Assembly: GCA_031290715.1 (NCBI GenBank)
Contig: JAITNA010000150.1
Span: 1-8,658, forward strand
Source: Eubacteriales Family XIII. Incertae Sedis bacterium
GTDB taxonomy: Bacteria > Bacillota > Clostridia > Peptostreptococcales > Anaerovoracaceae
DNA: 8,658 nt
Direction of reading: 5' to 3'
A model generated the notes under the pieces. That model had not been told where the DNA came from. It did no database searches and was given only the letters and a program-made list of their open reading frames with translations. The position numbers and the translations under genes were made by a program. Shown piece after piece: positions 1-5,075 of the stretch. How positions within the stretch are numbered: the stretch's first letter is position 1; every line of letters starts with the position of its first letter.

Positions 1-5
1 GCCAT
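1..5 (-). CDS. 5' end of a possible divergent gene (first codons only)
   Basis: Read on the minus strand, bases 20 to 1 give a strong Shine-Dalgarno sequence (GGAGGAGGA, from base 19 down to 11). A 5-nt spacer follows, then ATG (bases 5-3) and the first two bases of a GC codon, i.e. Met-Ala. Both the ribosome binding site and its spacing are close to ideal, so a gene transcribed away from nifH probably begins here. Only five bases lie in the window, so nothing can be said about the product. If real, the gene shares the 6-428 intergenic region with the nif operon. The call rests only on the ribosome binding site and start codon. Confidence 0.42.
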
Positions 6-162
6 GGCTTTCCTCCTCCAAAGAAAAACTTCCCGGAGATAAGTCTACCGCAAAATCCCGTTTCACACTAACGTCCACACCCGCGTCCACTGTGGAACTT
101 ACTTTGGGAATTTACTCAAAAATGCAAATATTCTGAATTATTATAATATTACAAAAAATATC
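6..162. other. Intergenic region upstream of the nif promoter
   Basis: No supported gene lies here. A short plus-strand reading frame from base 4 stops after about a dozen codons and lacks a ribosome binding site. The region becomes AT-rich at about 121-160, with TATAAT-like hexamers on both strands (plus 142-147; minus 145-140). No well-spaced -35 partner was found for either. The region would have to hold the promoter of the divergent minus-strand gene, but I could not assign one. No sigma-54 (GG-N10-GC type) promoter and no TGT-N10-ACA NifA site was recognised. Confidence 0.6.
72..96. repeat. CGTCCAC direct repeat and TCCAC-T-GTGGA palindrome
   Basis: The heptamer CGTCCAC occurs at 72-78 and again at 84-90, twelve bases apart. 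The second copy runs into a perfect inverted repeat, TCCAC (86-90), T (91), GTGGA (92-96). The cluster sits about 70 bp upstream of the -35 box of the nif promoter and between it and the divergent start. That is a plausible place for a regulator binding site acting on one or both directions. No known operator is recognised, and repeats this short can occur by chance. Confidence 0.3.
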
Positions 163-191
163 TTGACATCCTTTGTCTTATCCTCTATACT
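163..191 (+). promoter_or_regulatory. Housekeeping (sigma-A/sigma-70) promoter of the nif operon
   Basis: A consensus -35 box TTGACA (163-168) is followed by a 17-bp spacer and a -10 box TATACT (186-191, one mismatch to TATAAT). Transcription would start near base 198, leaving a leader of about 230 nt before nifH. This is the strongest promoter-like signal upstream of nifH. It implies transcription by the housekeeping RNA polymerase rather than the NifA/sigma-54 system of proteobacteria. A consensus promoter would be strongly active unless repressed, which draws attention to the palindrome just downstream of the predicted start. Confidence 0.78.
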
Positions 192-207
192 GTTGATTAT
201 AAAAGGA

Positions 208-220
208 GTGTCATTGACAC
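208..220. promoter_or_regulatory. Perfect 13-bp palindrome, candidate operator
   Basis: GTGTCA (208-213), T (214) and TGACAC (215-220) form a perfect 6-1-6 inverted repeat at about +11 to +23 from the predicted transcription start. A repressor bound here would block promoter escape from the consensus promoter. The sequence does not match the GlnR (TGTNA-N7-TNACA) or NrpR (GGAA-N6-TTCC) operators, so any regulator is unknown. Alternatively it is the left edge of the neighbouring repeat element, because TGTCATT (209-215) can also pair with AATGACA (244-250). Confidence 0.42.
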
Positions 221-223
221 TGG

Positions 224-246
224 ATTCCCGGAACAAGTCCGGGAAT
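224..246 (+). other. Hairpin in the nif leader
   Basis: Bases 224-232 and 238-246 form a perfect 9-bp stem (ATTCCCGGA / TCCGGGAAT) around the 5-nt loop ACAAG. It lies in the predicted untranslated leader and overlaps the first copy of the 35-bp tandem repeat. No run of T follows, so it is not a classical intrinsic terminator. It could stabilise the mRNA 5' end, or it may simply be the palindromic core of a dispersed repeat. Confidence 0.6.
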
Positions 247-319
247 GACAATATTTAGGCAACCGGAACAAGTCCGGGAATGACAATATTTAGGCAACCG
301 GAAAAAGTTATTTAGGCAA
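228..319 (+). repeat. 35-bp tandem repeat, two full copies and one shortened copy
   Basis: Copy 1 (228-262) and copy 2 (263-297) are identical 35-bp units that begin CCGGAACAAGT and end TATTTAGGCAA. Copy 3 (298-319) is 22 bp: it keeps the first 11 bases (one C-to-A change) and the last 11, and lacks exactly the 13 bases between them. The array lies between the promoter and nifH, so it should be transcribed as leader. The CCGGGAATGACA segment resembles dispersed palindromic repeats common in bacterial genomes; that likeness is from memory and unchecked. Minus-strand reading frames through it look spurious. Confidence 0.85.
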
Positions 320-413
320 TCGGCGCTGTGCGTTTTGTACGGGACCTGTTGTTTCACACAAGGGTATTTCTGAAAATTTTGCTTATGCGGAAGTTTTTGG
401 GGCACCCGCGGCA
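320..413. other. Rest of the nif leader, no clear feature
   Basis: This stretch lies between the repeat array and the nifH ribosome binding site. Only a weak imperfect hairpin was seen around 343-361. No terminator, riboswitch core or small reading frame with a ribosome binding site was recognised. Confidence 0.5.
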
Positions 414-420
414 TAGGAGG
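414..420 (+). promoter_or_regulatory. Ribosome binding site of nifH
   Basis: TAGGAGG is a near-complete Shine-Dalgarno sequence, eight bases before the ATG at 429. It fixes the nifH start and fits the high expression expected for the Fe protein. Confidence 0.85.
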
Positions 421-428
421 CGGATATT

Positions 429-1253
429 ATGAGGCAGATCGCTATTTACGGGAAGGGCGGCATCGGGAAATCGACGACGACTCAGAATCTGACGGCGGGG
501 CTCGGGGAGATGGGCATGAAGATCATGATCGTGGGCTGCGACCCGAAAGCGGATTCCACGCGGCTCATTCTCGGGGGGCTCGCGCAGCAGACGGTCCTCG
601 ACACGCTGCGCGAGGAGGGCGACGACATCGATCTTGATTTCGTGCTCAAACCCGGATTCGCGGGGATCAAGTGTGTGGAATCGGGCGGGCCGGAGCCCGG
701 CGTCGGCTGCGCGGGCCGCGGGATCATCACGTCGATCGGGCTTCTGGAGCAGCTCGGGGCTTACGAGGATGATCTGGACTATGTGTTTTACGACGTCCTC
801 GGCGACGTGGTCTGCGGCGGCTTTGCGATGCCGATCCGCGAGGGCAAGGCGCAGGAGATTTACATCGTCGCGAGCGGCGAGATGATGGCGCTCTACGCGG
901 CGAACAACATCTCAAAGGGCGTTCAGAAATACGCGAAAACGGGCGGGTGCCGTCTGGGAGGTATCATCTGCAATTCCCGAAATGTCGACGGCGAGGCGGA
1001 GTTGGTCGGCGCTTTTGCGAAAGAGCTTGGCACGCAGATGATCCATTTCGTTCCGCGCGACAATATGGTACAGCGGGCGGAGATCAACAAAAAGACGGTA
1101 ATTGAATTCGACCCGACCTGTGCGCAAGCGGATGAGTACCGCACTTTGGCGGGCAATATTGAAAACAACGATATGTTCATTATTCCGGCGCCGCTGAAGC
1201 AGGAGCGGCTCGAGGAGCTGTTGATGGAACACGGGCTCATGGATATCGCGTAG
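429..1253 (+). CDS. nifH: Nitrogenase iron protein (dinitrogenase reductase) NifH
   Basis: NifH is the homodimeric Fe protein. It hydrolyses ATP and passes electrons one at a time from a [4Fe-4S] cluster to the MoFe protein NifDK in the cytoplasm; it is also needed to make the P-cluster and FeMo-co. The 274-residue product is full length. It has the Walker A loop GKGGIGKS (8-15), the switch segment DPKADST (38-44), and the cluster cysteines C94 (GVGCAGRG) and C129 (DVVCGGFAMP), matching C97 and C132 of Azotobacter vinelandii. Arg97 matches the arginine that DraT ADP-ribosylates in some bacteria. The shortened segment before C94 and the C-terminal form resemble C. pasteurianum NifH. It is the first gene of the operon, and nifI1 follows after 32 bases. 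VnfH or AnfH is unlikely given the Mo-type nifDKEN downstream. Confidence 0.98.
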   Translation: MRQIAIYGKGGIGKSTTTQNLTAGLGEMGMKIMIVGCDPKADSTRLILGGLAQQTVLDTLREEGDDIDLDFVLKPGFAGIKCVESGGPEPGVGCAGRGIITSIGLLEQLGAYEDDLDYVFYDVLGDVVCGGFAMPIREGKAQEIYIVASGEMMALYAANNISKGVQKYAKTGGCRLGGIICNSRNVDGEAELVGAFAKELGTQMIHFVPRDNMVQRAEINKKTVIEFDPTCAQADEYRTLAGNIENNDMFIIPAPLKQERLEELLMEHGLMDIA

Positions 1254-1285
1254 GGTTTTATTACAATACGAAAGGAAATGTTGAT

Positions 1286-1612
1286 ATGTTAATGGTCAGA
1301 GCAATCGTTCGCCCCGAGAAGGTGGGTGAGGTCATGTCGGAACTCCTTGACGCGGGCTTCGGCGCGTTGACGAAGATGAATGTTTACGGGCGCGGCAAGC
1401 AGCGCGGGCTCACGATCGGGGATGTGCGCTACGATGAGATTCCCAAGGAGATGTTGCTGCTCGTCGTCGACGACGCGGACAAGGATGATGTGGTCAAGGT
1501 CATCACGCGGAACGCGCGGACGGGCGCCGCGGGCAACTACGGCGACGGCCGCATCTTTATCAGCGAGATTGTCGATGCCTATACGATCAGTACGGGCAAG
1601 CAGGGATTGTAG
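1286..1612 (+). CDS. nifI1: PII-family nitrogenase regulator NifI1
   Basis: This is a 108-residue PII-like (GlnB family) protein. In methanogens and anaerobic bacteria, NifI1 and NifI2 form a complex that binds NifDK when ammonium is available and blocks electron transfer from NifH; 2-oxoglutarate reverses this. The sequence shows the PII core start VRAIVRPEK (4-12), a T-loop region near 36-55 (YGRGKQRGLTIGDVRYDEI), the strand EMLLLVVDD (55-63) and the C-terminal signature TGAAGNYGDGRIFI (79-92). AAAGGA at 1271-1276 serves the ATG at 1286; an in-frame ATG two codons later is possible. Its place directly after nifH and before a second PII gene identifies it as NifI1 rather than GlnB or GlnK. 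Function is inferred from the family. Confidence 0.95.
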   Translation: MLMVRAIVRPEKVGEVMSELLDAGFGALTKMNVYGRGKQRGLTIGDVRYDEIPKEMLLLVVDDADKDDVVKVITRNARTGAAGNYGDGRIFISEIVDAYTISTGKQGL

Positions 1613-1616
1613 GAGG
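1611..1616 (+). promoter_or_regulatory. Ribosome binding site of nifI2
   Basis: AGGAGG overlaps the nifI1 stop codon (TAG, 1610-1612) and lies six bases before GTG at 1623. It decides in favour of this GTG start and couples nifI2 translation to nifI1. Confidence 0.85.
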
Positions 1617-1622
1617 TGCGCG

Positions 1623-1997
1623 GTGAAAGAGATACAGGCGTTCATCCGGACGAATAAGGTCAACGCGACGAAGGAAGCGCTTGCGAACGCGGGTTTCCCG
1701 GCGTTCCTCGCGCGCAAGTGCCTTGGCCGCGGCAAGCAGATGGAGGGCTCGGCGGCGGTCAGGCTCGTCATGGAAACGGGCGATTTGCCGATATCGACGG
1801 AGGGGGAAACCTTGACCGAGATCATGCGGCTCATCCCGAAGCGCTTCTTTTCCCTTGTGGTCGAGGACGACCGGGCGGCCCTCGCGGTAAAGACCATCAT
1901 CGAGGTGAATCAGACGGGCAATCCCGGCGACGGGCGAATCTTCGTCGCGCCGATACAGGAAACGTATAGTGTAAGGAAAGGAAAATCGGGGCTGTAG
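1623..1997 (+). CDS. nifI2: PII-family nitrogenase regulator NifI2
   Basis: NifI2 is the partner of NifI1 in ammonium-dependent shut-off of nitrogenase, acting by direct binding to NifDK and relieved by 2-oxoglutarate. From the GTG at 1623 the product has 124 residues. It shows a PII-like start KEIQAFIRTNKV (2-13), a T-loop region at about 35-62 that is longer than in NifI1, the strand RFFSLVVEDD (74-83) and the C-terminal signature TGNPGDGRIFV (98-108). The same frame is open much further upstream, but that part overlaps nifI1 and has no homology, so GTG 1623 is the start. The gene begins 10 bases after nifI1 ends and lies 44 bases before nifD. The paired H-I1-I2-D order makes the assignment firm. 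Confidence 0.94.
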   Translation: MKEIQAFIRTNKVNATKEALANAGFPAFLARKCLGRGKQMEGSAAVRLVMETGDLPISTEGETLTEIMRLIPKRFFSLVVEDDRAALAVKTIIEVNQTGNPGDGRIFVAPIQETYSVRKGKSGL

Positions 1998-2031
1998 ATT
2001 TACGGTAGATTTTTCTTGCCGCGGCGGTATT

Positions 2032-2036
2032 GGAGG
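2032..2036 (+). promoter_or_regulatory. Ribosome binding site of nifD
   Basis: GGAGG lies five bases before the ATG at 2042. A TTG at 2030 is in frame but would overlap this site, so ATG 2042 is the likely start. Confidence 0.8.
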
Positions 2037-2041
2037 ATGAG

Positions 2042-3718
2042 ATGGACGATGTGAAATCGAAGGTACTAGATAAATACAGCGCGAAGGTGTACAAGAACCG
2101 CAAGCAGCATATCATCGAGGTCGGCGAGGAGCCCGAAACGCAGGAGATCGCGGCGAATTCGCGCAGCATACCCGGGATCATGACGAACCGGGGCTGCTGT
2201 TACGCGGGCTGCAAGGGCGTTGTGGTCGGGCCGCTGAAGGATACCGTCGTGATCACGCATGGACCGATCGGCTGCGGGTTTTACAGTTGGGGCACGCGCA
2301 GAAACAAGGCGAAGTCCGATGACGGCAGTTTCATTCAGTATTGTTTTTCAACGGATTTGCAGGAAACGGACATCGTGTTCGGCGGCGAGAAGAAGCTTCG
2401 GCAAGCCATCAAGGAAGCGATGGAGATTTTCCGTCCCAAGTGCCTGATGATTTGCTCAACCTGTCCGGTCGGGCTGATCGGGGACGATATCCACGCGGTC
2501 GCCGCGGAAACGGAGGAAACATACGGGATTACCTGTATCGCGTTTTCCTGCGAGGGATACAAGGGGGTCAGCCAGAGCGCGGGCCATCACATCGCGAACA
2601 ACGGGGTCATGCGCAGGGTCATCGGCAGCGCGGAAAAGGCGCCGAAGGTCAGGCATTCCGTCAATCTGCTCGGCGAGTACAACATCGGCGGCGACGGCTG
2701 GGAAACGGAGCGTCTGCTCAAGGACATCGGCTATGAGGTCGTCGCGGTCATGACGGGCGACGGCAGCTATGAAGCGCTTTCAAAAGCGGACCGGGCGGAA
2801 CTCAATCTGGTTCAGTGCCATCGCTCCATCAACTATATCGCGGAGATGATGGAAACAAAATACGGGATGGACTGGGTGAAAATTAATTTCATCGGCATTG
2901 ACGCGACGGCGGCGTCCCTGCGGGATATCGCGAAATACTTCGACGATCCGGAACTCATAAAAAGAACGGAAGAAGTGATCGAGGCAGAGCTTGCGGAAAT
3001 CGCGCCGGCACGTGATTATTATCGCGAAAAACTGACGGGGAAAACAGCCGCGCTTTATGTCGGCGGTTCGCGGGCCCATCATTATCAATATCTGCTCGAG
3101 GATTTCGGGGTGCGGACGGTGCTTGCGGGGCATGAGTTCGCGCATCGCGACGACTATGAGGGGCGGCGCGTGATTCCGACGATCAAGGCGGACGCGGACA
3201 GCAAGAATGTGGAGAGTATCACGGTCGAGAAGGACGAGGAGCGGTACAGCGAGTATTTGACGGCAGAGCGTGCCGAGGAGTTGAAAAATGTCATACAGCT
3301 TGCGGCGTATCGGGGGATCATCCCGGACATGAAGCCGGGCGATATCGTCGTCGACGACTTGAATCACTATGAAACGGAAGCGCTGTTAAGCACGTTGAAA
3401 CCGGATATTTTCTTGTCGGGCATCAAGGACAAGTATATGCTGCAAAAGGACGGCGCGGTGTCGCGGCAGCTGCATTCGTATGATTACAGCGGGCCGTATG
3501 CGGGCTTTCGCGGGGCGATCAATTTCGCGCGCGACCTCACGATGGGCGTCTATACGCCGGCTTGGAAGTTTGTCGTGCCGCCTTGGAAAAACGAGCCGGT
3601 GCTGCAGGCGAAGCTGGTACGCGACAAGGAACGCGAACGGGCGGCCGAGCGGGCGGGCGAGCGGGAACGCGAAGAAGCGGCCGGCGCGAAGAAATCGGGA
3701 GGTGCGGCACATGCTTGA
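2042..3718 (+). CDS. nifD: Nitrogenase molybdenum-iron protein alpha chain NifD
   Basis: NifD pairs with NifK in the MoFe protein and holds FeMo-cofactor, where N2 is reduced. The product is 558 residues from ATG 2042. P-cluster ligands are C52 (GCCYAGCKG), C78 (GPIGCGFY) and C141 (TCPVGLIGDD), matching A. vinelandii C62, C88 and C154. FeMo-co ligands are C259 (LVQCHRSINY) and H478 (LHSYDYSGPY), matching C275 and H442. Active-site R86, Q178, H182 and R344 are also kept. An insertion of about 50 residues (about 378-430) after HEFAHRDDYEG is the clostridial type known from C. pasteurianum. The last 30 or so residues (527-551) form an Arg/Glu/Ala/Lys-rich, probably helical tail that I do not recall from other NifD. 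The 3' end overlaps nifK by 8 bases. No anfG or vnfG gene is present, so this is the Mo type. Confidence 0.98.
   Translation: MDDVKSKVLDKYSAKVYKNRKQHIIEVGEEPETQEIAANSRSIPGIMTNRGCCYAGCKGVVVGPLKDTVVITHGPIGCGFYSWGTRRNKAKSDDGSFIQYCFSTDLQETDIVFGGEKKLRQAIKEAMEIFRPKCLMICSTCPVGLIGDDIHAVAAETEETYGITCIAFSCEGYKGVSQSAGHHIANNGVMRRVIGSAEKAPKVRHSVNLLGEYNIGGDGWETERLLKDIGYEVVAVMTGDGSYEALSKADRAELNLVQCHRSINYIAEMMETKYGMDWVKINFIGIDATAASLRDIAKYFDDPELIKRTEEVIEAELAEIAPARDYYREKLTGKTAALYVGGSRAHHYQYLLEDFGVRTVLAGHEFAHRDDYEGRRVIPTIKADADSKNVESITVEKDEERYSEYLTAERAEELKNVIQLAAYRGIIPDMKPGDIVVDDLNHYETEALLSTLKPDIFLSGIKDKYMLQKDGAVSRQLHSYDYSGPYAGFRGAINFARDLTMGVYTPAWKFVVPPWKNEPVLQAKLVRDKERERAAERAGEREREEAAGAKKSGGAAHA
3697..3702 (+). 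promoter_or_regulatory. Ribosome binding site of nifK inside nifD
   Basis: GGGAGG lies within the last codons of nifD, eight bases before the nifK ATG at 3711. It supports translational coupling and hence matched amounts of the two MoFe subunits. Confidence 0.8.
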
Positions 3719-5075
3719 TCTGACTCCGAAAGAAATATCCGAACGCACCGCGCTCAAGATCAATCCCTGCAAGACCTGTCAGCCGGTCGGCGCGCTGTAC
3801 GCGGCGCTCGGGGTTCACGCGTGCATGCCGCACAGCCACGGGTCGCAGGGCTGCGCGTCGTATCACAGAACATTTCTGAGCCGGCATTTCAAGGAGCCGG
3901 CGATCGCGTCGACGAGCTCTTTCACCGAGGGTGCTTCGGTGTTCGGCGGCGGCAGCAACATCCGCACGGGTGTGCGCAACGTGTTTGAAATCTACAATCC
4001 CGATATCATCGCGGTGCATACGACCTGCCTGAGCGAAACCATCGGGGATGATATGAACGCCTACATTCAGGACATGGAAATCCCGGACGGCAAGCTTGTG
4101 GTACACACGAATACGCCGAGCTACGTAGGCAGCCATATCAACGGCTACTATAATATGATGTCGGGTTTCATCAATTATTTGAGCAAAAAGAGCGGGCAGG
4201 GCAACGGCAAGGCCGCGGTGTTTCCGGGCTTTGTGAATCCCGGCGACATGCGCGAGATACGGCGCATGGCGAAGCTGATGAATACGCCGATCACGCTCTT
4301 CCCCGACACCGCGGGGGTCATGGACGCGCCGATGACGGGCCATTATGTCATGTACCCAAAAGGGGGCACGACCATTGAGGAGATCGTCGGTCTGGGCGAC
4401 TGCAAAAAGACGATCGCGCTCGGGGCGCTGACGAGCGAAGCGCCGGCCATCACCTTAGAGCGCAAATGCGGCGTTCCTTACGAGGTCATTCCGCTGCCGA
4501 TCGGCATTGAGAGTACGGACCTCTTCCTGATGGCGCTCCAAAAGGCGTTCAGCCGCGACATCCCGTATGAACTCGAGGAGGAGCGCGGGCAGCTTGTCGA
4601 CGTCATTCTCGACGCGCATTTTTATCTGTACGGCAAACGGGTCGCGATATTCGGCGATCCCGATACGGTAATCGGCTTGACGAATCTGGTATTGGAGATG
4701 GGTATGATTCCGTCGTATGTGCTGACGGGTACGCCCGGCGACGGTTTCGCCAAAGCGGTGAACAAGCTGCTCGGCGCGTATGATGTCACGGGAAGCCGCG
4801 TGAAGAACGCGGGCGATCTTTTCGAGCTCCATCAGTGGATCATGAACGAGCCTGTCGATCTTTTGATCGGCACGAGCTACGGGAAGCAGATCGCGAAGGC
4901 GGAGGATATTCCTTTTGTGCGCGCGGGGTTTCCGATCCTCGACCGTTACGCCCATTCGTATTTTCCGATCGTGGGGTATAAGGGGGCGCTGCGCTTGGTG
5001 GAGAAGATCACGGAAGCACTCATGGACAGGCAGGATCGCGACGCCGCCGATGAGGATGTGGAGTTGGTGATGTGA
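3711..5075 (+). CDS. nifK: Nitrogenase molybdenum-iron protein beta chain NifK
   Basis: NifK pairs with NifD, shares the P-cluster with it and takes part in docking NifH. The product is 454 residues. It lacks the N-terminal extension of about 50 residues found in proteobacterial NifK, as in the C. pasteurianum protein. P-cluster ligands are C23 (CKTCQPVGA), C48 (HGSQGCASY) and C106 (HTTCLSETIGDD), which match A. vinelandii C70, C95 and C153 with a constant offset of 47. S141 (SYVGSHINGY) falls at the position of the P-cluster serine S188. The same frame is open upstream to 3480, but that part lies inside nifD; ATG 3711 has a good ribosome binding site. The stop TGA (5073-5075) overlaps the nifE ATG by one base. 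Confidence 0.98.
   Translation: MLDLTPKEISERTALKINPCKTCQPVGALYAALGVHACMPHSHGSQGCASYHRTFLSRHFKEPAIASTSSFTEGASVFGGGSNIRTGVRNVFEIYNPDIIAVHTTCLSETIGDDMNAYIQDMEIPDGKLVVHTNTPSYVGSHINGYYNMMSGFINYLSKKSGQGNGKAAVFPGFVNPGDMREIRRMAKLMNTPITLFPDTAGVMDAPMTGHYVMYPKGGTTIEEIVGLGDCKKTIALGALTSEAPAITLERKCGVPYEVIPLPIGIESTDLFLMALQKAFSRDIPYELEEERGQLVDVILDAHFYLYGKRVAIFGDPDTVIGLTNLVLEMGMIPSYVLTGTPGDGFAKAVNKLLGAYDVTGSRVKNAGDLFELHQWIMNEPVDLLIGTSYGKQIAKAEDIPFVRAGFPILDRYAHSYFPIVGYKGALRLVEKITEALMDRQDRDAADEDVELVM

Noticed and set aside
214..242. Second TTGACA (214-219) as another -35 box
   Set aside because: No -10-like hexamer lies 16-18 bases downstream (the site reads GTCCGG). The TTGACA arises from the palindrome.
224..246. 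Leader hairpin as an intrinsic terminator or attenuator
   Set aside because: The 9-bp stem is not followed by a U-run, and no competing antiterminator or leader peptide was seen.
211..414. Minus-strand reading frame of 67 codons upstream of nifH
   Set aside because: It runs through the tandem repeat, has no ribosome binding site and gives the repeat-derived peptide string typical of spurious predictions.
2030..2041. TTG at 2030 as the nifD start
   Set aside because: It overlaps the GGAGG ribosome binding site that serves ATG 2042 and would add only four residues without support.
3480..3710. Upstream extension of the nifK frame
   Set aside because: It lies wholly inside nifD, has an Arg/Ser-rich shadow composition and no NifK homology. 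ATG 3711 has a proper ribosome binding site.
3537..4343. Long antisense frame (268 codons) across nifD and nifK
   Set aside because: It is an out-of-frame shadow of GC-rich coding DNA, rich in Arg, His and Ala, with no ribosome binding site or recognised motif. Similar antisense frames over the other nif genes were rejected for the same reason.
5072..5074. GTG at 5072 as the nifE start
   Set aside because: The ATG directly after it forms the usual TGATG overlap with the nifK stop and gives a normal NifE N-terminus.
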